From Rummeliibacillus sp963792445 (GTDB taxonomy: Bacteria; Bacillota; Bacilli; Bacillales_A; Planococcaceae): a stretch of DNA of 64,000 nucleotides. A program made the position numbers and the translations under genes. Shown in pieces: positions 53,197-62,245 of this stretch; position 1 is the first letter of the stretch, and each line of letters starts with the position of its first letter. The DNA is taken from the NCBI GenBank assembly GCA_963792445.1, contig CAWBWO010000014.1, forward strand, positions 186,001-250,000, given 5' to 3'. The notes under the pieces are model-generated. The model was not told where the DNA came from. It did not search any database and was given only the letters and a program-made list of their open reading frames with translations.

Positions 53197-54050
53197 TATA
53201 AGTTATTTTTCAAAAACTGAAGAAAAGTCTCCGTAGTTTTGGCGAGAAATGGTGTATTCAAGTGGATGGCATAGAAATCGCGAGTATAGCTATAGGTATC
53301 CAATGAAACTATTTGCAAGGTGTTTAACAGTAGTTCTTGCTTTAGCGTCCACTCAGATAGTAATGAGATTCCTAAACCATTTGCAACGGCTTCTTTTATA
53401 AGTTGTGTACTGCCAAACTCTAAAACTCGCAAAGGAACAATATGGTACTCATTTATAAAATGATCGAATGCTTCTCGAGTGCCAGACCCTTGCTCTCGAA
53501 CTATCCAAGTTTGGTCACTTAGGTTATCCACAGTTTGTCCAGACTTTGCAACAATCGCCATGCGATCAACTGCAATTTTGTGCATAACAATTCGTTTATT
53601 GTGTATAGAACCTTCAATTATCCCCAAATCTAAAGAATGATTGATAATTTTATTTGCTATTTCTTTTGTGTTATCAATACAAATCTGTGGAGTTACCTGT
53701 GGATAATCGTTTAAGAATGTTGCTAAACGTTGTGGAAGAAGATATTCACCGTATGAATAGCTAGCCCCAAGTTGTAATTGTCCGGTAACTTGATTGGTTA
53801 AGTCGTCCAGTGCGCGATTCATCTTTGTGGATAACATGTTAATTTCTTTTCCATAGTAAGCAACAATCTCTCCGGCCTTTGTTAGTTGTACTTTTTTCTT
53901 TGAGCGATCGAAAAGCTGAACGTGTAATTCATCTTCTAAACTCTTTATATATTGGCTCACGGCAGGTTGTGTCATATAAAGCTCTTTTGCCGCTTGAGAG
54001 AAGTTCATATGCTTAACCACTTTCAAAAAAACCTGTAGTTTATCCGCCAT
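53196..54050 (-). CDS. LysR-family transcriptional regulator
   Basis: A 284-residue LysR-type regulator. The N-terminal winged HTH (residues about 1-60) has FLKVVKHMNFSQAAKELYMTQPAVSQYIKSLEDEL. The effector domain has the CysB/CysL-like pattern LRVLEFGSTQLIKEAVANGLGISLLS. It is divergent from the YeiH-type exporter gene, 110 bp apart, so that gene is the likely target. Resemblance to YeiE/CysL suggests a sulfur (sulfite) ligand; that is inference. It might also act on the cmo-like operon. Confidence 0.88.
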   Translation of the reverse strand: MADKLQVFLKVVKHMNFSQAAKELYMTQPAVSQYIKSLEDELHVQLFDRSKKKVQLTKAGEIVAYYGKEINMLSTKMNRALDDLTNQVTGQLQLGASYSYGEYLLPQRLATFLNDYPQVTPQICIDNTKEIANKIINHSLDLGIIEGSIHNKRIVMHKIAVDRMAIVAKSGQTVDNLSDQTWIVREQGSGTREAFDHFINEYHIVPLRVLEFGSTQLIKEAVANGLGISLLSEWTLKQELLLNTLQIVSLDTYSYTRDFYAIHLNTPFLAKTTETFLQFLKNNL

Positions 54051-54061
54051 TATAACCTCCT

Positions 54062-54077
54062 ATAAGTAAGCGCTTAT
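54062..54077. promoter_or_regulatory. LysR-box candidate between lysR and yeiH-like genes
   Basis: ATAAG-N6-CTTAT, which contains the perfect palindrome TAAGCGCTTA (54067-54076). It is 12-27 bp from the regulator start and about 85 bp upstream of the exporter, a usual place for a LysR site. Confidence 0.5.
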
Positions 54078-54160
54078 GATATGGATTAAAATGATTAATT
54101 ATCTATTTAGTAAGATTCATTCTATCATGAATATAGAAAATAAAAAATGGAGATGAACTT

Positions 54161-55141
54161 ATGCAACTAACTGACGGGTTGATCAAAGGAATCCTTTTTA
54201 CAATCGGAATCGCAATCATTGCATTCCTCTTAAGTAAACTGCCATTCCTAAATTATTTAGGCCCTTTAGCTATTGCGATCATGATAGCGGTAATTCTTAG
54301 AAATACACTACCTTATCCACAAAGCTTTAAAAGTGGATTAGATTTTTCCTCAAAGAAAATATTACGTTTTGCTATTATCTTGTATGGAATTCGATTAAAT
54401 ATTGTTGTAGTAATCCATGAAGGACTTCCGTTAATTGCTAGAGCTGCAGGTGTAATTATTGGAGCAGTATTATTAACAGTGATCATTGGAAAATTGTTAA
54501 GAGTAGAAGAAAAATTAATGATGCTCTTAGCATTTGGAACGGGGATTTGTGGTGCAGCAGCCATTGCAGCAGTCTCACCAATTGTCAAAGCGAAAGAAGA
54601 GGATACAGCGATGGCGGTTGGTATGATCGCATTAATCGGAACAATCTTCTCTTTGCTTTATCCAACAATAGGGCAACTTTTCCATTTGCCACCTACAGTT
54701 TATGGCTATTGGTCAGGATTTAGCCTTCACGAGATTGCACATGCGGCATTAGCTGGTGCAGCATTTGGTGATTCATCATTAACCCCGGCTTTGCTTGCCA
54801 AACTAAGTCGAGTATTATTATTGTTCCCTGTTACATTGCTGCTCGTGGGATTCTTAAAAATCAAAAATGGGGAAGTCGGGCAAAAAGCTAATTTTCCATA
54901 TTTTTTGTTGGGCTTTTTAGCAGTATCAGCCCTAGGTACATGGGGAACAGTACAAGGTTTCTTAAGTGAAGGGGTACAAAATGCCATTGCTCAAACGGGT
55001 ACATTCTTTTTAGCGGTTGCAATGGCAGCACTCGGCATGTCAGTTGATTTCAAAGAATTAAAAGCAAGGGCGCTAAAACCTCTTATCATGTTAACGGTTG
55101 TATCTATGATTTTGAGCTCACTTGTTCTTTTGATTATTTAA
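54161..55141 (+). CDS. YeiH-family putative sulfate/sulfite exporter
   Basis: A 326-residue integral membrane protein with about ten helices, UPF0324/YeiH family. Conserved blocks are LNYLGPLAIAIMIAVILRN, the KILRFAIILYGIRL segment, GTGICGAAAIAAVSPIVKAKEED, FSLHEIAHAALAGAAFG and AMAALGMSVDFKEL. The family is annotated as sulfate exporters, and E. coli YeiH is controlled by a LysR regulator involved in sulfite response. The adjacent LysR gene fits that arrangement. The ATG at 54161 follows AATGGAGATG. Confidence 0.87.
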   Translation: MQLTDGLIKGILFTIGIAIIAFLLSKLPFLNYLGPLAIAIMIAVILRNTLPYPQSFKSGLDFSSKKILRFAIILYGIRLNIVVVIHEGLPLIARAAGVIIGAVLLTVIIGKLLRVEEKLMMLLAFGTGICGAAAIAAVSPIVKAKEEDTAMAVGMIALIGTIFSLLYPTIGQLFHLPPTVYGYWSGFSLHEIAHAALAGAAFGDSSLTPALLAKLSRVLLLFPVTLLLVGFLKIKNGEVGQKANFPYFLLGFLAVSALGTWGTVQGFLSEGVQNAIAQTGTFFLAVAMAALGMSVDFKELKARALKPLIMLTVVSMILSSLVLLII

Positions 55142-55164
55142 GAACTTCCCTTTTTTATCAGCTA

Positions 55165-55198
55165 TTAAAAAAACGCTGAGGAAAATCCTCAACGTTTA
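55165..55198. terminator. Bidirectional terminator between the yeiH-like gene and efeU
   Basis: AAACGCTGAGGA and TCCTCAACGTTT pair with one bulge. The right arm contains the efeU stop codon. Confidence 0.75.
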
Positions 55199-56926
55199 AT
55201 GGACATTTCTTTTTTTATAAATAATAGTAAAGATAATCAGCGCAATTAGAACAACTTGACCGATCAGTGTTTCAACTGTTGGATAAAAACCAATAGAAGG
55301 CCAAACAGGTAAGCCATCAATAATAGTTGTAGGTAATGTACTTGTAAGCTGTAATAAGTGAATGCTGACACCAATAATCTTGAATGCAAGAAGATAAATC
55401 AAAATTGTCGCTACAGCAAAGAATTTGTGTAGTGGAATTTTTCCACTGACACGTAACAAGAAGAACGCGACAACAGCCAATATTGCGATGGCTATAACAA
55501 TTCCTAACGTGAAATCAGTAGTCGACATTTTAGGTGCAACACCCATGTAGAAGATTAAAGTTTCAGCACCTTCACGGAATACAGATAAGAAACTGATGAA
55601 GGCCATTGCCCATATACTTTGTTTTGACATCGCATTGTTCAGTTGTTTTGCAATATAAGAATTCCATGAATTAATATTGGATTTACTATGTAACCAAATT
55701 CCAATACCAATCATCATGGCTGCTGCAATTAAACCAATATATCCTTCCATCATTTCTCGACTAGTATTAATCGTAGAGGATTGGAATAATGTTGACATTA
55801 AGATGGCTAGTGCAGCACTTAAGGCAATCCCAAGACCGGCGCCCATATAAATCCATTTGACCATGTGAATTTGATCGGATTTCTTTAAGAAAGCTACTAA
55901 CGCGATGATGATAAGTAAAGCTTCCAAACCTTCGCGAAGAAGGATTAAAGCAGAATCCCAAAAGCTATAATTTTGGTCTGCTTGAACTAGTTGGATTTGT
56001 TGTTTTAGATCATTTAGTTGTGATTGGATCCCCAATGCATCCACATGATCTTTCATTAAATCACTTGCAATGATGGGCATATCACTTTCAATCTTTGTAT
56101 AAAGGCCAGCATTTTTTGTCTGAATATCACCTTCTACATTTGGCCAAGTAGTGATGAATTTCTTGATTGTAGCAGATGCTTTAGTGAAATCTTCTTGATC
56201 GATTTGTGATTTTGCATCATCGATTAAGTCGATTAATGACTGTACAGAATAGGTACCTTTCGTTGATGCTTGGACTTTTTTATTAGCACCGAAATCTGCA
56301 ATAGCTTGTTTTAAATCGTTGTATTGATTTTGAATGGTATTAAAGTTTGGTTTTTCATTTGCAAGTTCAATACGAATGAAAGACATTTGTGTTTCAATTT
56401 TACCGTAAGCGGCGATGTCATATTGGCGTACGGGTATTTCTTTTTTCTTCCAAAAGGCGTTGAATGTGTTATATGCAGTTGTTAGTTTTTCTGCATTTCC
56501 TTCTTTTATAGCATTCTGTAATTGGTTTAACGCAGGTGTCATTGCGGTTGCAAATGCCTTGCGTTCTGCCTTTTCATCAACAGGATTTTCAGCTTTTTCA
56601 AGAGCTGTTAGAGCTTTTGAAAGGGTAGTTAATGCAGCTAATCGATCATCCTTTGAATTTGCTGTAAGTGCCTTTTCTAAAGTTTGATCAACAGCTTGTG
56701 CCTCTTTTGAATCCTTGACGTTTGCTTGTTTCCAATCTTTTTCAAATGTTTTGACTGCGTCGACTGCCTTCGTATCATCACCTTGTTTTGAACTCATTAT
56801 TGCATCACTGATTGAAATATACAGGCTGCTATAAGATTCGGCAGCAGCTACAGGATGAATTGTCGTGAGTACTACAAGGAATAGGATGATGGCAAATTGA
56901 CTACAACGTATTAAATAATGCTTCAC
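55196..56926 (-). CDS. efeU: Iron permease EfeU (FTR1 family) with long extracellular N-domain
   Basis: A 576-residue protein. It has a signal peptide (residues about 1-29, cleavage near AAA-ES), then about 290 residues of helical extracytoplasmic domain, then the FTR1 permease with about seven helices. Both iron-transport motifs are present: REGLEA (LILLREGLEALLII) and REGAET (FREGAETLIFY), the R-E-x2-E type. The start is GTG 56926 behind AAGGAAG. The gene overlaps efeB by 26 bp. It is the last gene of a Fur-box-controlled efeOBU operon. Confidence 0.93.
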   Translation of the reverse strand: MKHYLIRCSQFAIILFLVVLTTIHPVAAAESYSSLYISISDAIMSSKQGDDTKAVDAVKTFEKDWKQANVKDSKEAQAVDQTLEKALTANSKDDRLAALTTLSKALTALEKAENPVDEKAERKAFATAMTPALNQLQNAIKEGNAEKLTTAYNTFNAFWKKKEIPVRQYDIAAYGKIETQMSFIRIELANEKPNFNTIQNQYNDLKQAIADFGANKKVQASTKGTYSVQSLIDLIDDAKSQIDQEDFTKASATIKKFITTWPNVEGDIQTKNAGLYTKIESDMPIIASDLMKDHVDALGIQSQLNDLKQQIQLVQADQNYSFWDSALILLREGLEALLIIIALVAFLKKSDQIHMVKWIYMGAGLGIALSAALAILMSTLFQSSTINTSREMMEGYIGLIAAAMMIGIGIWLHSKSNINSWNSYIAKQLNNAMSKQSIWAMAFISFLSVFREGAETLIFYMGVAPKMSTTDFTLGIVIAIAILAVVAFFLLRVSGKIPLHKFFAVATILIYLLAFKIIGVSIHLLQLTSTLPTTIIDGLPVWPSIGFYPTVETLIGQVVLIALIIFTIIYKKRNVH

Positions 56927-58184
56927 CTATATAACTTCCTTTTTTTATGCCAGGGAAGCAAGCAAATACACCGCTGCCTCGATGGGTAGTATATTCATTA
57001 AGTTTATCTAATCGTCCAAGGGCATTTTGAATTTTGATAAATTGTTCAGGATTTTTTTGGAATGCTATAAAAACTAATCCAGCATCATAAGCACCTGTAG
57101 AATCAATAATTCCTGAAGAATATGAGTACGAACGGCGCATGATTCGAGCTTTTGCTTGTTTAGCAAGAAATACATGTGAATTCTCAGGTACGATATGATT
57201 GCCGTTCTCATCTTTACGTTCGATTTCCATCTCATCAAATTCATTTTGTTTACCAAGTGGAGCTCCGCTATCACGGTGACGACCAAATGTTCTTTCTTGT
57301 TCTTTTAGTGAAGTACGATCCCAAGTTTCCAAATGTAACTGAATGCGACGTACAACTAAATAAGTTCCGCCAGTCATCCATGATTTAGACTCTCCAGGTT
57401 GTACCCAAACAACGTTATTCATATCCTTTTCACTTGATGTGATTGGGTTTTCAGTACCATCTTTAAACGCAAATAAATTACGAGGTGTTTCTTTTTTTCC
57501 ATTTTCAATAGGGAATGAGTTAAAACCTGCTTGCGACCATTTCATTGTAACCTTACCTGATGCAGCTCGGATTAGGTTTCGTACAGCATGGAAAGCGACT
57601 TGTGGGTCATCCGCACAAGCTTGAATGCAAATATCCCCGCCGGTATATGCAACGTCAAGTTGGTCTTTTGGAAAATGAGGAAGGTCTGCTAATTCATTTG
57701 GCTTTAGCGACCCTAGTCCAAGTTCCTCTTTCTCAAATAGAGATGGGCCAACGCCGAAAGTGATTGTTAAGTTTCGAGCATCTAAACCTTTAGCTTCACC
57801 GGTATCTTTTGGTGGAAGCAAGCCATTTTTGCTTTCAATAGCAATAGATTCTCCATTCATCATACGTAAAGCAAGGGGAGTCCACATTTTAAATAACTCT
57901 TGCAACTCATGTTTCGTCTTGACTAAAACATTTAAAGATGCGAAATAGATATTCGTTTGTACAGCAGTTGCGATCCCTGATTGATGCTTACCAAAAAAGT
58001 TCACCTTGTTCGTAGCAGTCATGTCGTCATCGAGAAAGAGATCTTTACCGAAGGCTTTAAGAACACCTCCCATACCAGAGGCGCCAATTGCTAAACCTGC
58101 TGCCCCGGCACCTGTTATCTTCAACATTTGTCTGCGGGTAATCTTTTTATCTATTAATTTTTCATCATTATTTGTTTTAGTCAT
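56901..58184 (-). CDS. efeB: EfeB deferrochelatase/DyP-type peroxidase, Tat-exported
   Basis: A 427-residue heme peroxidase of the DyP family. It has a Tat signal at the N-terminus (R17-R18-QMLKITGAGAAGLAIG). DyP features are the GXXDG-type segment NLFAFKDGTENP, the proximal His region and a C-terminal FIAFQKNPEQF. EfeB oxidises ferrous to ferric iron for the EfeU permease and may extract iron from heme. The ATG at 58184 is chosen because GGAGTGA, which overlaps the efeO stop, is correctly spaced. It is coupled to efeO (7 bp). Confidence 0.93.
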   Translation of the reverse strand: MTKTNNDEKLIDKKITRRQMLKITGAGAAGLAIGASGMGGVLKAFGKDLFLDDDMTATNKVNFFGKHQSGIATAVQTNIYFASLNVLVKTKHELQELFKMWTPLALRMMNGESIAIESKNGLLPPKDTGEAKGLDARNLTITFGVGPSLFEKEELGLGSLKPNELADLPHFPKDQLDVAYTGGDICIQACADDPQVAFHAVRNLIRAASGKVTMKWSQAGFNSFPIENGKKETPRNLFAFKDGTENPITSSEKDMNNVVWVQPGESKSWMTGGTYLVVRRIQLHLETWDRTSLKEQERTFGRHRDSGAPLGKQNEFDEMEIERKDENGNHIVPENSHVFLAKQAKARIMRRSYSYSSGIIDSTGAYDAGLVFIAFQKNPEQFIKIQNALGRLDKLNEYTTHRGSGVFACFPGIKKGSYIGEALFNTL

Positions 58185-58191
58185 CTTATAA

Positions 58192-59067
58192 TCACTCCAC
58201 AATAATTCCCATTTGACTTAATGGTTCACCTAATTGGTTTACAGCTTCTGATAAGGCTTTAGTATCTTCTTTAGTTAGCTTAGTATATGAAACATAACCA
58301 CCATCTTTTGTTTCATATTTTGCTAATAAATCATTTACGGTTTTAAATTTGTCTGTTAAATCTTTTGCTAATTTTGGATCTTTGTTTGTGATTTGATCTT
58401 CTAAAATAGTGAAGATTTTCTCAGCGCCTTCTATATTAGCTTTGAAGTCATATAAGTCAGTATGAGAATAGATTTCTTCTTCTCCAGAAATCTTAGATGT
58501 AGATACTTCGTTTAATAAGTCTACGGCACCAGTCATCATCAAATCAGGTGTTACTTCAACAGTTTCTACTCTTGCACGTAATTCTTTTGAATCTAATAGT
58601 AGTTGATCTGCTATCTTTTCATAACCTTTTGTTGTGTTTTCTTTCCATAAACCGTATTCAATTTTGTGGTAACCAGTCCAGCTTTCTTCGCCTTGGCCTT
58701 CTGCTTTTAAGTCAGCCAAGCGTGCATCAATTCGAGGGTCAAGATCGCCAAAACTTTCTGCAATTGGTTCTGAACGTTCATAATACATACGTACATTTGG
58801 GTAAATTTCTTTTGCTTTTTCAAGATCGCCAGCTTTTACTGCAGTCACAAATTTTTCGGTTTCAATAGTGAATTTGTCTAATTGGTTAAGAGCAAATTCT
58901 TTGTATGCCTCGACTTCTTTTTGTAATGTGGCATTGGATGCGGCATTGTTTGTTGTTTCTTCAGTTTTTGCTTTGGTATCGTCTTTTTTGGCATCACCTG
59001 AACTGTTGCATCCAGTCATAACGACGCTTCCTGCTAATAAAATAGCCAATAATGATTTTGTTTTCAT
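58192..59067 (-). CDS. efeO: EfeO/EfeM iron-binding lipoprotein (imelysin/M75 domain)
   Basis: A 291-residue lipoprotein with lipobox VMTGC (Cys about 20) and an imelysin-type M75 domain. It carries the family metal motif HKIEYGLW (H-x2-E) and the GAVDLLNEV-IS-EEEIYSHTDLYDF block. It lacks the cupredoxin domain of E. coli EfeO, so it is the EfeM-like short form. It captures iron outside the membrane for EfeU. The frame extends to 59118, but AAGGATAG places the start at ATG 59067. It is the first gene of the operon, behind a Fur box. Confidence 0.92.
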   Translation of the reverse strand: MKTKSLLAILLAGSVVMTGCNSSGDAKKDDTKAKTEETTNNAASNATLQKEVEAYKEFALNQLDKFTIETEKFVTAVKAGDLEKAKEIYPNVRMYYERSEPIAESFGDLDPRIDARLADLKAEGQGEESWTGYHKIEYGLWKENTTKGYEKIADQLLLDSKELRARVETVEVTPDLMMTGAVDLLNEVSTSKISGEEEIYSHTDLYDFKANIEGAEKIFTILEDQITNKDPKLAKDLTDKFKTVNDLLAKYETKDGGYVSYTKLTKEDTKALSEAVNQLGEPLSQMGIIVE

Positions 59068-59127
59068 CTCTATCCTTCGTCCTTTTTCAAATAATTTTTT
59101 ATTCACGTACGTTTTCACTAATAGTAA

Positions 59128-59142
59128 TGATAATCATTATCA
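59128..59142 (-). promoter_or_regulatory. Fur box of the efeOBU operon
   Basis: TGATAATCATTATCA is an exact 7-1-7 Fur box, about 60 bp upstream of the efeO start. On minus it overlaps a TTGATA -35. The operon is therefore predicted to be on only under iron limitation. Confidence 0.9.
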
Positions 59143-59221
59143 ACAAAAAAATCAATAGAATTTGGCAATAACTTTTAGTTGGCACTGTAAAATTATTTTT
59201 ATGCTAATTGTGGGTTTTAGC

Positions 59222-59280
59222 TTGAAGTGGAGTAGGCTACTCTTTCCGAATTAAGCGAGCAAGCGGTGAGCCTCATCAAG
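59222..59280 (-). repeat. GC-rich dispersed intergenic element, reverse copy
   Basis: The reverse complement resembles the element at 22110-22158, sharing GAGG, CTCA, GGAAAG, GTAGC and TCCACTTCAA in the same order. It lies between efeO and the next terminator. Confidence 0.6.
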
Positions 59281-59284
59281 CAAT

Positions 59285-59330
59285 AAAAAAATTGCATGCT
59301 TTCCTATATATATGAAGGAAAGCATGCAAT
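59285..59330 (-). terminator. Terminator after the methyltransferase gene
   Basis: ATTGCATGCTTTCC and GGAAAGCATGCAAT form a perfect 14-bp stem, and on minus it is followed by TTTTTTATTG. Confidence 0.88.
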
Positions 59331-59364
59331 ATGCAAAATATACTATATAAAAGAATGGGTGGAC

Positions 59365-60531
59365 TTAATCCAAATATTCTTTTAGTTCATTTTCCAAAAA
59401 TGGTTTTGCTGATAAAAACTCTGTGAATGCATTGTAACGTGCCTTTTGTACAATTGTTGGTTTTTTATTGGTGTAGTAAGCACGAATTAAAACATTCTTT
59501 GGCGTATGCTCCATATCGATAAATTCGAGAAGCTGTGCATCATAGCCGACAAGATTTAAAATTTCAGCACGAATTGAATCGGTAGCAAGTGCTGCAAAAC
59601 GCTCTTTAATAAGTCCGTGTTGTAGCATTACATCTAGTGGAGATGATTGTAATTGTCGATTTAGTTCATGCTGACAGCAAGGGACACTTAAAATGACACG
59701 AGCTCCCCATTTTACAGCCCGTGCTAAAGCCATATCTGTTGCGACATCACATGCATGAAGTGTAACAACCATATCAACAGCAGTTTCATCATTATAATCA
59801 TTGATATCACCAACTAAAAATTCAAGTTGGTCATACTTTAAGTCTTTTGCGATTGCGCTACACTCTTCAATGACTTCTTTTTTTAAATCAAGTCCAGTTA
59901 CAAAAATATCTAAACCTTGTTCGACTTTTAAGTAATGATAAAGTGCAAATGTTAAGTAAGATTTTCCAGAACCAAAGTCTAAAATACGAATGGTTTGGTC
60001 TTTTGGTAAGTAGTCGAGTGAATCATGGATAAATTCGATAAAGCGATTAATCTGTTTAAACTTATCATACTTTTGTTTCTTTACTTTACCTTCAGGTGAT
60101 TGAACACCAAGACGTATTAAGAATGGATAAGGTTTTTCTGGATCTAATAAATAATTTTTCTTACGGTTATGTGAGAGATTCACTTTTTTCTTTTCCGTTT
60201 TTTCTGATTTCCAAAGGACTTTGTTTTTCTTTGATAGTTGAATGTGGATATTTTCCTTCACAAATTCACCTTGAAATTGACGAAACTCATCAAATAATTC
60301 GTTTAAGCTTTTTCCAATCAAAGATAGTGGAACATTTTCGTGTTTCAAAACTCGTTCATATTGATATTCAAATTGAATATGATAGATCCCCTTTAGTTTA
60401 ATGGGTTTCAACTTCACGCGCTTTAAATCATTAGACTTTGTACGTGGTTGACTGATGGTTGCTGACACCAATTCTTCCTTTAATAGACGCTCAAGCAATC
60501 CTTGTTTCATTTCATTAAAATCCATCAACAT
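59365..60531 (-). CDS. SAM-dependent methyltransferase-like protein (Methyltransf_32 type)
   Basis: A 388-residue protein. The first 170 residues are a basic, strand-rich domain of unknown role (KLKGIYHIQFEYQYERVLKHEN, KKNYLLDPEKPYPFLIRLGV). The second half is a Rossmann methyltransferase: motif I RILDFGSGKSYLTFALYHYL, acidic loop VTGLDLKKE, and the post-motif VTLHACDVATDMALA and SVPCCQHELN typical of the PF13679 group. Nucleic-acid methylation is plausible; the target is unknown. The start may be ATG 60525. Confidence 0.83.
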   Translation of the reverse strand: MLMDFNEMKQGLLERLLKEELVSATISQPRTKSNDLKRVKLKPIKLKGIYHIQFEYQYERVLKHENVPLSLIGKSLNELFDEFRQFQGEFVKENIHIQLSKKNKVLWKSEKTEKKKVNLSHNRKKNYLLDPEKPYPFLIRLGVQSPEGKVKKQKYDKFKQINRFIEFIHDSLDYLPKDQTIRILDFGSGKSYLTFALYHYLKVEQGLDIFVTGLDLKKEVIEECSAIAKDLKYDQLEFLVGDINDYNDETAVDMVVTLHACDVATDMALARAVKWGARVILSVPCCQHELNRQLQSSPLDVMLQHGLIKERFAALATDSIRAEILNLVGYDAQLLEFIDMEHTPKNVLIRAYYTNKKPTIVQKARYNAFTEFLSAKPFLENELKEYLD

Positions 60532-60597
60532 TTCGCCTACTTTGTCATTTAATCGTTGGCATTAGTGTATCATAATTTTACTATTTTCTTAAACAGG

Positions 60598-61986
60598 TCA
60601 TTCTGCCTTATCGATATAAGTAAGTGTCTTGCCTGTCCAACCTGCAATAACAGTTAGAATTGGAGATAGAAGGCAGAAAAAAGCGAAAGGAAGGTATTCC
60701 CAAGTAGTGACTGCTAGCACGTTTGTGATGAAAATCCCACAAACACTCCATGGAACAAGCGGATTTACTACAGTTCCTGCATCTTCAGCAACTCGAGCAA
60801 GGTTTTTGTTTTTTAAGCCTACTTTTTGAAATTGTGATTGGAAAGCTTGTCCTGTTAGTAAGATTGAAAGATACTGTTCTCCGATTAATGTATTTATAGA
60901 GATGGCTGTCAAAGCAGCACCCGTAATAACGGAACCCACACTTTTAAATAGTTTCTCTATACGAGATAGTAGGGTTTGGATGATGCCTAAAGTAAATAAA
61001 AGGCCACCCATACTAAGAGCTAAAACAATTAGTCCAATCGTAAACATCATGCTATTGATCCCACCACGTGATAGTAGCGAATCAATATCTTTAATTCCAG
61101 TGTGAGAAGTATAGCCATTAAATAAAATGTTCAAGACTTCCCCAAAACCGTAGTAATGATGGAAATAGGAAACGGCAATTGCGACAATCGTGCTGACAGC
61201 TAATGTTAAAATTGCTGGAACTTTTTTTAATGCCATGATCATCAAAACTACTAAAGGAATTAATGTGTACCAATGGATCATTCCTGTTTCAATCAGTCCG
61301 TTTTTGAAAGTGGCAATTTTATCACTATTTTGCAACATCTTTGATGGTGACAGTATTGCATAGAGTATTAATGAAAGAATGAGCGCTGGAATGGTTGTCC
61401 AACACATATTCTTGATATGTTCAAATAAATCAACACCCATGATGGTAGACGATAAATTGCAAGTATCTGATAATGGCGACATTTTATCTCCAAAGAATGC
61501 TCCAGATACAATCGCACCAGCAGTAATCGCAAGTGAAATATCCATAGCACTCGCCATACCGATAAAGGCAACCCCCGCAGTTGCTGTAGTAGTTAGTGAA
61601 CTACCAATCGCAATTCCAATAATACAGGTGACGATAAATACAACTGCATAGAAGAAATGAGGTGTGATTGTTTCAAATCCTAAGTAAATAAGTGTAGGAA
61701 TTGTACCGCTCATCATCCAGCTACTTATCAATGTTCCAATAAAGAAGAAGATGAAAATAGCACTCATTCCGGCTGAAGCCCCTTCAACAAGCCCACTCTC
61801 TAAATCTTTGTATGAAACTTTTTTATATAAACCAAATGCCATCAATAACAGAATCGCAATCAATATGGGCATATGTGGTACGGATTTAAAACCAGCAATA
61901 CATAATGTCATAATGGCAATAATTAAAATAATTAAGATGAATGCTTCTAAAAAGGAAGGTGTCATCTTGGCTTTAATATGAAACAT
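60598..61986 (-). CDS. nhaC: NhaC-family transporter under T-box control
   Basis: A 462-residue carrier of the NhaC sodium/proton antiporter family with about 12 helices. Landmarks are TATAGVAFIGMASAMDISLAITAGAIVSGAFFGDKMSPLSDTCNL and the NPLVPWSVCGIF block near the C-terminus. Its leader contains a T-box, which controls amino-acid genes, so the real substrate may be an amino acid carried with sodium. The ATG at 61986 follows AAGGAGG. The label antiporter is from family only. Confidence 0.85.
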   Translation of the reverse strand: MFHIKAKMTPSFLEAFILIILIIAIMTLCIAGFKSVPHMPILIAILLLMAFGLYKKVSYKDLESGLVEGASAGMSAIFIFFFIGTLISSWMMSGTIPTLIYLGFETITPHFFYAVVFIVTCIIGIAIGSSLTTTATAGVAFIGMASAMDISLAITAGAIVSGAFFGDKMSPLSDTCNLSSTIMGVDLFEHIKNMCWTTIPALILSLILYAILSPSKMLQNSDKIATFKNGLIETGMIHWYTLIPLVVLMIMALKKVPAILTLAVSTIVAIAVSYFHHYYGFGEVLNILFNGYTSHTGIKDIDSLLSRGGINSMMFTIGLIVLALSMGGLLFTLGIIQTLLSRIEKLFKSVGSVITGAALTAISINTLIGEQYLSILLTGQAFQSQFQKVGLKNKNLARVAEDAGTVVNPLVPWSVCGIFITNVLAVTTWEYLPFAFFCLLSPILTVIAGWTGKTLTYIDKAE

Positions 61987-62010
61987 CGTAAATCCTCCTT
62001 CGCCGTCAAT

Positions 62011-62245
62011 AAAAAATCCCTCTATCCCATCGTTAGGGACGAAGGAGAACTCCGTGGTACCACCCTAATTGTCAAATAAACATTTGACCACTTCATTTGG
62101 TTCAAGCTTTTTTGATGTGTAATTCATCGTTGTAAAAACCTAGTCTTGCATTAACCGCCTAGTCTCTTTTTGCTGTAATTTACAACACTACTATTGGTAA
62201 TCACTTGAAATATACTTTTTCGCTTCAACGCGTTGAAGCTATAAA
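62011..62245 (-). promoter_or_regulatory. T-box leader of the NhaC-family gene
   Basis: On minus: a TTGACT -35 and TAAAAT -10 (about 62273-62245), then a stem I region with AAGTGATTACCAATAGTAG. The T-box AGGGTGGTACCACGG is at 62066-62052 and the terminator GTCCCT...AGGGATTTTTT runs down to about 62011. In the expected position in stem I the sequence GAATTACACATC offers a UAC (Tyr) specifier at 62121-62119. The specifier is a reading by eye. Uncharged tRNA would switch the gene on. Confidence 0.9.
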
